Assembly (NCBI GenBank): GCA_943356465.1
Contig: CALREX010000002.1
Location: 139,012-203,011, forward strand
Length of the DNA stretch: 64,000 nucleotides
Reading direction: 5' to 3'
From: Candidatus Peribacteria bacterium
GTDB taxonomy: Bacteria; Patescibacteriota; Gracilibacteria; UBA1369; LOWO2-01-FULL-3
Below the pieces are notes generated by a model, which saw only the letters and a list, made by a program, of their open reading frames with translations, did no database searches and had not been told where the DNA came from. The translations under genes were made by a program, and so were the position numbers. Numbering within the stretch: position 1 is the stretch's first letter; every line of letters starts with the position of its first letter. Shown one piece after another: positions 44,270 through 52,200 of the stretch.

Positions 44270-45658
44270 ATGAGATCGGGATTTAAGAAAATCGTAATTT
44301 TGGCTACGCTATCAGCTATTTTGCTTTCAAATAGTGCTTTTGCCGATAACAAGGACGATTTTTTGTCCAAGCTTAAAAATAGATATAATTCTGAAAAAAC
44401 AGACTATTATCAACTTTTAAATAGCATTTCCGATCAAAGAAACAAGCTAAAAGCTCTCACAGAAGAGAAAATGACGCTTAGCGAGCAGCTTGATAATATA
44501 GATAAACAAACTTTTATCACTCAAAATAAACTTGTTGAAACGGTAAATTCCGTAAGCGAGACAAAGAATGCCATCGCACAAATCCTATCCCAGATAGATG
44601 TAAAAAAAGTCGCTATGGATGGTCAAAAAGACCTTCTGAAGGATTATATAAAAATTATGTATCAGGAAGAAAATTCGTATTTTTCTGTTGATAAAAACGG
44701 CAAAGTTGACAGTCTAAAATTGCTTTTATCCGATGGAAGTGTCGGAAACAAAGTCAGACAGCTTAATTATTTGAATCTTTTGAGCGAGGCCGGGGCGCAA
44801 ATGGTAGACAAACTTGTCTCTCTTGGTGAAGAATTAAAAATTCAAGAATCTGATCTTGAGATCAAACATACGGAACTTTCTGACTTACAAGAAACTCTGT
44901 CAAACGACAAAAAGCAACTTGAATATGAAAAAGTTGCAAAAGAAAATTTGATGAAACTTACTCTCGGGCAAGAAAAATTATATTCAAAATTGCTTAAAGA
45001 AAGTGAAAAAGAAGAATATACGATGGTCCAGGATGTAAAAGATTTGAGTAATGCTGTATCTGTTGTTCAACAAAAAATGACAGAGGATGGAGCAAATTTT
45101 GATCCTAAGGAATACATGGGACTTTTGGATGACAGGACTCGTTCTTTGTATGATTTTATGGCGACAGCTCCTACTCTAAATCCTGAGGGACTTTCATGGC
45201 CTGTGCTTCCTGAAAAAGGTATTAGTGCATATTTCCATGACTCAGCTTATGTCGGCACTTTCGGTGTTGCGCATCAAGCTATAGATATTCCTACATATCA
45301 AGCCTCACCTATTCATGCACCTGCTGATGGTGTTGTATTTAAAACAAAGGATAATGGCTACGGATACAGCTATATCATTGTCGCTCATGCAAATGGGTAT
45401 AGCACAGTTTATGGACACGTAAGTGATATCTTGGTGCAGGAAGGCGACCAGGTCGTCCAGGGGCAAGTAATAGGCCTTACAGGAGGTATGCCTGGAACAA
45501 AAGGTGCGGGGTATATGACTACAGGTCCGCATTTGCATTTTGAATTACATAAAGATGGAACTCCTATAGATCCTTTGGACTATCTTCCTTTGAGTGCATT
45601 CCCTACGGAATATCTAAAACTTCTTCCGGAAAGATATTTGAAAAGACTTGCACTTTGA
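44270..45658 (+). CDS. Exported M23 (LytM) endopeptidase with coiled coil
   Basis: The 462-aa protein has a signal peptide (about 1-26, ending NSAFA), a long coiled coil (about 30-270) like EnvC-type regulators, and a C-terminal M23 domain. The zinc site is intact: HQAID (HxxxD, about residue 332) and GPHLHFEL (HxH, about 422), so the domain is probably active on peptide cross-links rather than a mere activator. It lies upstream of nth, separated by 15 bp that include two in-frame TGA codons. Confidence 0.92.
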   Translation: MRSGFKKIVILATLSAILLSNSAFADNKDDFLSKLKNRYNSEKTDYYQLLNSISDQRNKLKALTEEKMTLSEQLDNIDKQTFITQNKLVETVNSVSETKNAIAQILSQIDVKKVAMDGQKDLLKDYIKIMYQEENSYFSVDKNGKVDSLKLLLSDGSVGNKVRQLNYLNLLSEAGAQMVDKLVSLGEELKIQESDLEIKHTELSDLQETLSNDKKQLEYEKVAKENLMKLTLGQEKLYSKLLKESEKEEYTMVQDVKDLSNAVSVVQQKMTEDGANFDPKEYMGLLDDRTRSLYDFMATAPTLNPEGLSWPVLPEKGISAYFHDSAYVGTFGVAHQAIDIPTYQASPIHAPADGVVFKTKDNGYGYSYIIVAHANGYSTVYGHVSDILVQEGDQVVQGQVIGLTGGMPGTKGAGYMTTGPHLHFELHKDGTPIDPLDYLPLSAFPTEYLKLLPERYLKRLAL

Positions 45659-45673
45659 GATATACTTTGAGGC

Positions 45674-46315
45674 GTGAAAAATAATATTTCAGAGATTATA
45701 AAAATCCTTGAGAAGACTTATCCTGATGCTAAAGTTGAGCTTAATTTTGGCAGTGTATTTCAATTGCTTGTGGCTGTTATTTTATCAGCACAGTGTACAG
45801 ATGTAAGAGTAAATAAAGTAACTCCTGCGCTTTTCGAGAAATTGCCTGACGCCAAGGCATTTGCTTCTGCCACTCTTGATGAAATCGAAAAATATATTTA
45901 TTCCACAGGTTTTTATAGAGCTAAAGCACGAAATATAAAAGCTGCCTCAGAAAAAATTCTCAAAAATTTTGGTGGAAAAGTTCCTGACAACATGGATGAT
46001 TTGTTGACTTTGCCTGGGGTCGCAAGAAAGACTGCAAATGTAGTACTTTCCAGCGGATTTGGTAAAGACGTAGGAATTGTAGTCGACACTCACATGGCTA
46101 GAGTAACTGGAAAACTTGGACTTGTTCCAAAGAAAATGGCATTACAAAAAAATGCTGTAAAAATAGAACAGGAACTCATGAAAATTGTTCCAAAATCAAA
46201 ATGGGGAAAATTTTCTCATATGATTGTATGGCATGGAAGACGAATTTGTTTCGCCAGAAAACCAAACTGCAAAGGATGTCCGCTAAACAAAATTTGTCCA
46301 AGTAGTGAAGTTTAA
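45674..46315 (+). CDS. nth: Endonuclease III
   Basis: DNA glycosylase/AP lyase for oxidised pyrimidines. The 213-aa protein contains the helix-hairpin-helix LPGVARKTANVV with the catalytic lysine, the catalytic aspartate in VVDTHMARV, and the C-terminal iron-sulfur motif C-x6-C-x2-C-x5-C (CFARKPNCKGCPLNKIC). The start is GTG at 45674. Length and motifs are complete. Confidence 0.97.
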   Translation: MKNNISEIIKILEKTYPDAKVELNFGSVFQLLVAVILSAQCTDVRVNKVTPALFEKLPDAKAFASATLDEIEKYIYSTGFYRAKARNIKAASEKILKNFGGKVPDNMDDLLTLPGVARKTANVVLSSGFGKDVGIVVDTHMARVTGKLGLVPKKMALQKNAVKIEQELMKIVPKSKWGKFSHMIVWHGRRICFARKPNCKGCPLNKICPSSEV

Positions 46316-46383
46316 ATTTGACTTTGGTGGAGTTGATTGATAGATTTCTTTGCGTTATTTAACAATAGGGAAAAGCTACTTAT

Positions 46384-46458
46384 TGGGGCGTGGCCAAGTG
46401 GTAAGGCAGCGGGTTTTGGTCCCGCCATTCGTGGGTTCGAATCCTACCGCCCCAACCA
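46384..46458 (+). tRNA. tRNA-Gln (TTG anticodon)
   Basis: Complete cloverleaf: acceptor TGGGGCG/CGCCCCA, anticodon stem GCGGG/CCCGC with loop TTTTGGT (anticodon TTG), T-arm GTGGGTTCGAATCCTAC and encoded CCA. It is followed directly by a hairpin and a copy of its own 3' end. Confidence 0.96.
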
Positions 46459-46497
46459 TTTCAAGATAGCTCTACCGAAGGTAGAGGTGGCTTGAAA
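46459..46497 (+). terminator. Hairpin directly after tRNA-Gln
   Basis: Outer stem TTTCAAG/CTTGAAA and inner perfect stem CTCTACC/GGTAGAG around GAA, followed by TTTATTT. It begins at the base after the CCA end and has the same two-storey architecture as the hairpin that belongs to tRNA-His (40114-40152). Confidence 0.7.
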
Positions 46498-46501
46498 TTT
46501 A

Positions 46502-46561
46502 TTTGGGCGAGAAGGATGAGAAGTTTATACCCCGAAGGGGTAAATCCTACCGCCCCAACCA
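46502..46561 (+). repeat. tRNA-Gln 3'-end mimic with inserted hairpin
   Basis: The last 19 nt of tRNA-Gln (AATCCTACCGCCCCAACCA) are repeated exactly at 46543-46561. They are preceded by the hairpin TTTATACCCCGAAGGGGTAAA and a 5' strand (GGGCGAGAAGGAT) that pairs with the repeat's CGCCC and ATCC. The unit is an acceptor-T-arm minihelix with encoded CCA and a hairpin in place of the T-loop. The insert AGTTTATRCCCCGRAGGGGTAA is shared with the tRNA-His mimic although the flanks follow each tRNA. Confidence 0.7.
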
Positions 46562-46573
46562 AAATTTCACCTT

Positions 46574-47296
46574 TTATTCACAATTTTCCCAACTAACCGG
46601 CGTTGTTGTTACTACGTCTTTCCATGAGCCTGCCGGTACATCGTTGTCGTTTATAAATTGCCATGAAACAAGGCCGTCGGTGTGGCCATATTCTTTGTCA
46701 TCCGGATCTCTCATGCCCAGACAGTCGCTTAGTGCCGGAGAAATATCTATTCCGGGGTGAGTTGGCGAGGAGGAACCAAAAACATAATCAAAATGATTTG
46801 GTTTTCCGTAGCCGATTCTTTTGCCTGCGATATTAAGAATGTCAGGTGTTAAAGAATCTTCCCATTGGCCATAACAAATCTTGTCGTCACGTTTTATTTT
46901 TACCCAATGATTTTTTACAAAAGAATAATTATCGCCTTTATCCAACTTGGCATTGTACCAAGGAATATCTTTTTTGTGTGCCCCATCATCACCTATATCA
47001 GTGTATGGAAGGGCAAAATAAAATGGATTTTCTTTTGGTTGAAAAGATGGGAGATAGCCATTTCGATTAAATGGAGAATCAATGCCACCATAGTGCACAA
47101 CAGCCTGGCAGTCCCAAGCTGTTGTGCCGTCTAATCCGGTTTCACCAATATAAAACTGGGTGGCGAGGGCATTTTTGTGTAAAGGATAAGATAAAGTTTT
47201 GGCTTTAGATTTTTTAGCCGCTTCAACATTCAGAGCCAATACAAAAAACAGCAATGTGATTGATAAAATGAAGAAAAATTTGTTTAGGATTTTCAT
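46574..47296 (-). CDS. Secreted protein of unknown function
   Basis: The 240-aa protein has a signal peptide (about 1-26, ending NVEAA) and a compact Trp/Tyr/Pro-rich domain with PKENPFYFALPY, KICYGQWED, FDYVFGSSSPTHPGIDISPA and WQFINDNDVPAGSW. I recall the same motifs in uncharacterised secreted proteins of other bacteria, which suggests a conserved enzyme-like fold, but I cannot name its reaction. Several aspartates and one Cys pair are conserved candidates. It is encoded convergent to tRNA-Gln. Confidence 0.75.
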   Translation of the reverse strand: MKILNKFFFILSITLLFFVLALNVEAAKKSKAKTLSYPLHKNALATQFYIGETGLDGTTAWDCQAVVHYGGIDSPFNRNGYLPSFQPKENPFYFALPYTDIGDDGAHKKDIPWYNAKLDKGDNYSFVKNHWVKIKRDDKICYGQWEDSLTPDILNIAGKRIGYGKPNHFDYVFGSSSPTHPGIDISPALSDCLGMRDPDDKEYGHTDGLVSWQFINDNDVPAGSWKDVVTTTPVSWENCE

Positions 47297-47348
47297 ATAG
47301 TTAGATTTTTCTGTATTCTAGCATATTTTTAAGAAAATTTAATAAATA

Positions 47349-47378
47349 TTTAACGAAAATTTAATGTCATGGTAGTAT
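47349..47378 (+). promoter_or_regulatory. TTTAAC-18-TAGTAT promoter, copy 1 (flavin module)
   Basis: TTTAAC at 47349 and TAGTAT at 47373, 18 bp apart, with TTAATGT in the spacer. The same arrangement, nearly base for base, precedes the YibE/F gene at 50222-50251. It should drive the FMN-binding protein, apbE and the RnfD-like gene. Confidence 0.55.
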
Positions 47379-47412
47379 CTTTTTCGGTAAGCAAGTAAAT
47401 AATTTAGAACTT

Positions 47413-47943
47413 ATGAAAAAATCAGTTTTGTCTCTTTCGGTCGTAGTTGCCTTTGTTGCTTATGTTGTTGCTACTTTGTCAAAAGGCACTTCTATAGAGC
47501 CTGCGAAGTTTATCGAGGATAAGAACTATGTCTTTGAAGAGACTCCTAATTCGGAGGATAAAGAAAGTAAAGAAAGTGAGGAACAGAAATTGATTGAAAA
47601 GAACGGTACTCTTAAGGAAATACAAACTAAAGAAGTGCCGACTGAAACCAAGCCAAAACTTTACAAGGATGGACTGTATAGCGGAGACAGTGTTGATGCA
47701 TATTATGGAAATATAAAAGTGCAGGCCAAGATTCAAGATGGAAAAATTTCTGATGTGATATTTTTGGATTATCCAAAAGATCAAACAAATTCTATAAAAA
47801 TTAACACTGAAGCAACCAGACAATTAAAAAATGAAGTTATTGCAGCGCAAAGTGCTAATGTTGATGTAATTTCCGGAGCTACTGAGACGAGTAGTGCATT
47901 TATCCTGTCCATTGAATCGGCGCTTTCAAAAGCAAAAAATTAA
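47413..47943 (+). CDS. Membrane-anchored FMN-binding protein (RnfG/NqrC-like domain)
   Basis: The 176-aa protein has an N-terminal anchor (about 3-25), a charged linker with many Glu/Lys residues, and an FMN_bind domain (about 90-176: LYSGDSVDAYYGNIKVQAKI, GKISDVIFLDYP). The C-terminal VISGATETSSAF contains the SGAT motif in which the threonine is flavinylated by ApbE. ApbE is encoded next, 4 bp downstream. The protein probably carries covalent FMN on the outer side and passes electrons to or from the RnfD-like protein. Confidence 0.9.
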   Translation: MKKSVLSLSVVVAFVAYVVATLSKGTSIEPAKFIEDKNYVFEETPNSEDKESKESEEQKLIEKNGTLKEIQTKEVPTETKPKLYKDGLYSGDSVDAYYGNIKVQAKIQDGKISDVIFLDYPKDQTNSIKINTEATRQLKNEVIAAQSANVDVISGATETSSAFILSIESALSKAKN

Positions 47944-47947
47944 AAAC

Positions 47948-48694
47948 ATGAAGGAGACCAGAATCATCATGGGCATGCCTGTTACTGTTGAGATCGGAGA
48001 TTCGTCTGCTCAAAAAAATGATTTGGAAAAAATATTTTCGTATTTTCAGTATGTCGAAGATAATTTCAGTAAATATAAAGAAACGAGCGAAGTTTCGAAA
48101 ATCAATAATGGAGAAATTTGTGAGGCAGAGTATAGTAAAGATATGAAAACAATTTTGAAATTATCTGAAGAAACTAAACATCTGACAGGTGGTTATTTTG
48201 ACATAGTTACTGCAGAAGGAAAGATTGATCCTTCCGGACTTGTAAAAGGTTGGGCAATTTATGAAGCTTCAAAATTATTACAGGCAAACGGATTTAAATC
48301 TTATTATGTCGATGCCGGTGGTGATGTGCAGACATATGGATTAAATAGTAACGGCGAAAAATGGAGTGTCGGTATTCGTAATCCTTTTAAGATGGATGAA
48401 ATTGTTAAAGTACTTTATCTTGGCGATGAAGGCATAGCAACTTCCGGAACTTATATTCGTGGACAACATGTTTACGACCCATTTCAGCAACAAAAACCTA
48501 TTACCGAAATAGTAAGTTTAACAGTCGTCGGCCCGAATGTTTATGAAGCCGACAGATTCGCGACAGCGGCCTTTGCAATGAGAGAAAACGGCATTCAATT
48601 CGTGGAAAAACTGGATGGGTTTGAAGGATATCAAATAGATAAAAATGGTATTGCCACTATGACCAGCGGGTTTGAAAAGTACACTATTAAATAA
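47948..48694 (+). CDS. apbE: FAD:protein FMN transferase
   Basis: ApbE moves FMN from FAD to a threonine of target proteins. I start at ATG 47948 (MKETRIIMGMPVTVEIG), preceded 4 bp by the previous stop; the track start at 47894 overlaps the FMN-binding gene. The 248-aa protein shows GYFDIVTAEGKIDPSGLVKGW, YYVDAGGDVQTYG, GIATSGTYIRG and EADRFATAAFAM, all family segments. It is shorter than most ApbE proteins and has no signal peptide or lipobox, which is odd because its usual targets are outside the membrane. Confidence 0.9.
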   Translation: MKETRIIMGMPVTVEIGDSSAQKNDLEKIFSYFQYVEDNFSKYKETSEVSKINNGEICEAEYSKDMKTILKLSEETKHLTGGYFDIVTAEGKIDPSGLVKGWAIYEASKLLQANGFKSYYVDAGGDVQTYGLNSNGEKWSVGIRNPFKMDEIVKVLYLGDEGIATSGTYIRGQHVYDPFQQQKPITEIVSLTVVGPNVYEADRFATAAFAMRENGIQFVEKLDGFEGYQIDKNGIATMTSGFEKYTIK

Positions 48695-48700
48695 AAATAT

Positions 48701-49516
48701 ATGCGAAATTTTATAGATAGACTGGTGAATGGAATCACAATGTATAAGCTTATAATGTACTATCTTTTGGGTTTATGGGTTGCTGCCGCAATTTTAAGTT
48801 TTTTTGGTGTATTTTCTTTTGACATACTCTCTTTGGCTTCTTCAAGTTTTGTTATTCTTGTCTCATGCTTGCTTACAAATTTTGTTTTTTCAAAAGTATT
48901 CAAAGTTCCTGTTAACATAGAATCCGCTTATATCACTGCGTTTATTTTGATTCTGATAATCACTCCCGTAGCGCCTTTTGATCCCAGCGGGCTTGGTTTT
49001 TTGATTTGGGCGTCTGTCTGGTCAATGGCGTCAAAATACATGTTTGCAATCAATAAAAAACATATTTTCAATCCTGCCGCTTTTGCCGTGGCACTTACCG
49101 CATTAACATTAAATCAATCTGCAAGTTGGTGGGTTGGAACTTCCTATATGTTGCCATTTGTATTGCTTGGTGGAATTCTTGTCGCAAGGAAAATTCATAG
49201 ATTTGATTTGGTTATCAGTTTTGTAGTTGCAGCATTGATTACTATCTTTGGTTTTTCTATTTTTCAAACAAATATTTTGGTTACACTTCAAAAAGTCATA
49301 CTTCATACACCTTTATTATTTTTTGTTTTTGTAATGCTGACAGAACCGCTTACCACGCCTCCTACAAGATCCCTTCGTATATATTATGGTATTTTGGTCG
49401 GGTTTTTATTTTCACCGGCAATCCACATCGGAAGTTTTTATTTCAGTCCTGAATTAGCACTTTTAACTGGTAATATTTTTCATATATTGTCAGTCCGAAT
49501 GGAAAATATATTTTAA
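48701..49516 (+). CDS. RnfD/NqrB-like membrane protein, first part of a frameshifted fusion
   Basis: A 271-aa integral membrane protein with about eight hydrophobic segments and the KHIFNPAAFAVALTAL and MLTEPLTTPPTRSLRIYYG segments typical of RnfD/NqrB-type subunits. The TTPPT region is where family members can carry covalent FMN. The natural end LLTGNIF is followed in this frame by a short non-family tail and a stop. In the -1 frame the sequence continues SYIVSPNGKYILKFKEKK straight into a ferredoxin-NAD(P)H reductase domain. A TTTTT run at 49476-49480 is the likely shift point. Confidence 0.85.
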   Translation: MRNFIDRLVNGITMYKLIMYYLLGLWVAAAILSFFGVFSFDILSLASSSFVILVSCLLTNFVFSKVFKVPVNIESAYITAFILILIITPVAPFDPSGLGFLIWASVWSMASKYMFAINKKHIFNPAAFAVALTALTLNQSASWWVGTSYMLPFVLLGGILVARKIHRFDLVISFVVAALITIFGFSIFQTNILVTLQKVILHTPLLFFVFVMLTEPLTTPPTRSLRIYYGILVGFLFSPAIHIGSFYFSPELALLTGNIFHILSVRMENIF

Positions 49517-50220
49517 AGTTTAAAGAAAAAAAGGAAATCGGTTTCGATACTTATAATTTTTATTTTACTCCTGATCATAAAGTTGAGTTTGAACCAGGCC
49601 AATATTTTGAATGGACACTTGGCTACGATAATCCTGACAGTCGAGGAAACAGAAGATATTTCACAATCGCCTCTTCTCCAACTGAAAATGATGTTCAGTT
49701 GGGAATAAGGTTTTATCCAAATTCAAGTACCTTCAAAAAAGCTATGCTTGCGATGAAAACAGATGACGTAATGATAAGTTCCCAGCTTGGAGGTGATTTT
49801 ACTTTGCCAAAAAACAAGAAACAAAAACTTGTATTTATTGCAGGAGGAATAGGTATTACTCCTTTTAGGAGCATGATAAAATATCTATTGGACACAGATA
49901 ATTCGCGTTCAATTATTATGTTTTATTCTAACAGGAAAATTTCTGAGATTGTTTATAAAGATATTTTTGATGCAGCGTCCAAAAAATTTGGCATGAAAAC
50001 TGTTTACACTTTGACTGACAGCGCCTCTTGTCCTGCAGACTGGGATGGTTGTAAAGGTTATTTGAATCCTGAAATAATACTGAAAGAAGTTCCTGATTTT
50101 AAGGAAAGATTGTTTTATATTTCCGGTCCAAATGCTATGGTTATAAGTTATGAAAATATTCTAAAGAAAATTGGAGTAAAACAAGAAAATATTAAAACAG
50201 ATTTTTTCCCAGGGTTTTAG
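49480..50220 (+). CDS. Ferredoxin-reductase-like FAD/NAD(P)H domain (second part of the frameshifted fusion)
   Basis: The track starts this ORF at 49699, but the frame is open from 49474 and encodes a whole reductase: FAD-binding barrel with FEPGQYFEW and RRYFTIASSP, and NAD(P)H-binding half with FIAGGIGITPFRSM and a C-terminal YISGPNAM motif. No ATG, GTG or TTG start lies before the barrel, so it cannot begin independently with all parts. A slip back by one base at the T-run joins it to the RnfD-like protein, giving a membrane electron-transfer fusion that would take electrons from NAD(P)H to the flavins. Confidence 0.85.
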   Translation, partial: SYIVSPNGKYILKFKEKKEIGFDTYNFYFTPDHKVEFEPGQYFEWTLGYDNPDSRGNRRYFTIASSPTENDVQLGIRFYPNSSTFKKAMLAMKTDDVMISSQLGGDFTLPKNKKQKLVFIAGGIGITPFRSMIKYLLDTDNSRSIIMFYSNRKISEIVYKDIFDAASKKFGMKTVYTLTDSASCPADWDGCKGYLNPEIILKEVPDFKERLFYISGPNAMVISYENILKKIGVKQENIKTDFFPGF

Positions 50221-50221
50221 A

Positions 50222-50251
50222 TTTAACTAAATATTAATGTAGTGGTAGTAT
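50222..50251 (+). promoter_or_regulatory. TTTAAC-18-TAGTAT promoter, copy 2 (yibE/F)
   Basis: TTTAAC at 50222 and TAGTAT at 50246, spacer 18 bp containing TTAATGT, matching the promoter at 47349-47378. The ATG at 50258 is only 6 bp after the -10 box, so the transcript would be leaderless. Confidence 0.55.
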
Positions 50252-50257
50252 TCTTGT

Positions 50258-51367
50258 ATGACTAAATTAAAAATTTTTCTTTTATATATCGGCGTTATCA
50301 TAGTTACACTTGTTTCAATTTTCTTTTTTTACAATGCCCCAAGCAGTATAGAACCTATTAAAGATGATTCCGGTTTGACATATGAATTTATTCACGGGCA
50401 AATAAAAGATATTCTTTCCGTCGACAAAGATACCGGCGACAAAACATATGCAGTTTCTATGCTTTCTGGTAAAGAAAGCGGAAAAACGCTTCCTGTTGTG
50501 CTTTCCGCGGTAAATGAATTTAATACATATAAAAGCGGGGACATTGTTTCAGTTTACAAATATACCAATTCAAAAACTAATGAAGTTAATTATGCTATCG
50601 CTGATTTTTATAGACAAGGTGGACTACTTAAAATTTTTATTATTTTTTGTTTGATAACACTGCTTATAGCCGGTAAAAAAGGCATGACAGCAATTTTGAG
50701 CGTTCTTCTTTCTATAGTTTTGTATTATTTTATGATTATTGATCCGATAAAAAATGGATTTTCCCCGATATTTTTAAGTTTCTTTTTTACAATAATCATT
50801 ACTTTCCTTACAGTTCCGATTATTCACGGATTTAATAAAAAAGCTCTTTCGGCAATGATCGCCATTGTTGTAGGATTTGTATTTTCTTTCGGAATTACTT
50901 ATCTATTTAAGAATCTTTCGTTTTTGGGTTCTACTCCAGCTGAAGAATTCAGGACTCTTAAGGCTATTTATCCTTCAATAAATATTGGTGATGTTCTTAT
51001 CGCTTCACTGTTTCTTGGAGCGACAGGAGCTCTTATAGATACTGCGATATCTGTTTCTTCCGCAATTTTTGAAGCATTGCATGACAGTAAAAAAACTTTT
51101 GCTCAAGTTTATGAAATCGGAATGAATGTAGGTAAGGATGTTTTAGCTTCTATGACAAACACTCTGCTTTTCGCTTATCTTGCAAGCACACTCCCCTTTC
51201 TTATTTTGCTCGGAACTTCAAGCAAGGATATTTCCGGCGATCTTTTGAATATGGATTTTGTAACACTAGAACTTGTACGAACATTTATAGGAGGACTTTC
51301 TCTCGTCCTTGTTATTCCTCTTGTGTCAGTACTCAGTGCTTATTTCTTGATTAGAAAGAGAGCTTAA
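50258..51367 (+). CDS. YibE/F family membrane protein
   Basis: The 369-aa protein has an N-terminal membrane segment (about 5-25), a ~90-residue extracytoplasmic beta domain, and then about seven membrane helices with the YibE/F signatures PIIHGFNKKALSA, GATGALIDTAISVSSA and VGKDVLASMTNTLLFAYL. The family is widespread and probably transports something, but its substrate is unknown. It shares a promoter motif with the flavin module upstream. Confidence 0.9.
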   Translation: MTKLKIFLLYIGVIIVTLVSIFFFYNAPSSIEPIKDDSGLTYEFIHGQIKDILSVDKDTGDKTYAVSMLSGKESGKTLPVVLSAVNEFNTYKSGDIVSVYKYTNSKTNEVNYAIADFYRQGGLLKIFIIFCLITLLIAGKKGMTAILSVLLSIVLYYFMIIDPIKNGFSPIFLSFFFTIIITFLTVPIIHGFNKKALSAMIAIVVGFVFSFGITYLFKNLSFLGSTPAEEFRTLKAIYPSINIGDVLIASLFLGATGALIDTAISVSSAIFEALHDSKKTFAQVYEIGMNVGKDVLASMTNTLLFAYLASTLPFLILLGTSSKDISGDLLNMDFVTLELVRTFIGGLSLVLVIPLVSVLSAYFLIRKRA

Positions 51368-51372
51368 ATTTA

Positions 51373-52164
51373 TCAGGCTACAACAGGCTTGAAGATTCTT
51401 GTTACTGGTGTCTTGTTAAAGTCTACAGGGTTTTCATGCAATTTCCATTTTGTGTCGTGGCTTCCGCTTGCAAGTTGTGCGATTTTACCGCTCTGATCGA
51501 TCCATCTTATGAAAATTGCGCTATGGTTACCGCGGCTGTCGACAGCTTCTTTGAGCTTCGGTTTTTGTTTAAGTTTTCCTTCGTTATAAAGTTGCATTTT
51601 TTCTTGATACTCTTGTTCGCGTTTTGTTTCCAAATTGTAAAATATATGATCTCCAGGCTGAATTGAGGCATACTGCGCTTCCCCTGCATGAGCTTCTCCA
51701 CAATTTTTTCCTGTGTATTTTTCAAGCGATGAAAAAACTTGTTTTCTTTTTACTCCCGCTTTTGCGTAAATTTTTGAAACCCAGTCCCAGCAGTGTTTTG
51801 CGCCCGAAATACCCTGATTGTAAGTATCACTTGCTACGCCAATTGCTGTATTTAATGCTTTCTGGCTTGCTGTTGATAGATTTTCAACAGTTGTATGAAT
51901 TTGGTCTTGAGATTCCGCAATGACTTGCTGTGCTTTTTGTTCGGCTTTTTCGGTTGTTTGATCTTTTTCGGCTTTAAGTCTATCCATTTCTTCTGTAAAT
52001 GAATCTACAAATAACTTTGCTTTGGCAAAAAAACCTTTGTCCTTGTTTTCTTTGGCTGCCTCATATGCTTTTTTCAAACTTGGCATGATATTGTCAAAAA
52101 ATTCAGCATGAAGAATCTTGCCTATACTATCGAGCCCCAAAGATTTTGTTATTGATTCAAACAT
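51373..52164 (-). CDS. Shared-domain protein with NlpC/P60- or CHAP-like C terminus
   Basis: The 263-aa protein opens with the ~65-residue domain also found at 23056, 52691 and 53531 (IMPSLKKAYEAAKENKDKGFF, then FVDSFTEEMDRLKAEK). An Ala/Gln/Glu linker follows, then a region resembling a papain-like peptidoglycan peptidase: Cys in KHCWDWVSKIY, His in GNHSAIFIRW and a QPGDHIFYN strand typical of CHAP/NlpC domains. No signal peptide is visible. It is divergent from the MscL-like gene. Confidence 0.8.
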   Translation of the reverse strand: MFESITKSLGLDSIGKILHAEFFDNIMPSLKKAYEAAKENKDKGFFAKAKLFVDSFTEEMDRLKAEKDQTTEKAEQKAQQVIAESQDQIHTTVENLSTASQKALNTAIGVASDTYNQGISGAKHCWDWVSKIYAKAGVKRKQVFSSLEKYTGKNCGEAHAGEAQYASIQPGDHIFYNLETKREQEYQEKMQLYNEGKLKQKPKLKEAVDSRGNHSAIFIRWIDQSGKIAQLASGSHDTKWKLHENPVDFNKTPVTRIFKPVVA

Positions 52165-52200
52165 ATGTTATATTTTTATCTGTTTATTATATCATTTTTT

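Noticed and set aside
44161-44370. Minus-strand ORF of 69 aa before the M23 gene
   Set aside because: It overlaps the promoter and signal peptide of the M23 gene and has no start context or similarity.
13264-45676. Recoding of TGA to glycine, as in Gracilibacteria and SR1
   Set aside because: TGA ends rnhB and the 74-aa gene in ATGA overlaps with the next start. Reading TGA as glycine would fuse the M23 peptidase with nth through two TGA codons. The TGA at 13264 is therefore a local problem.
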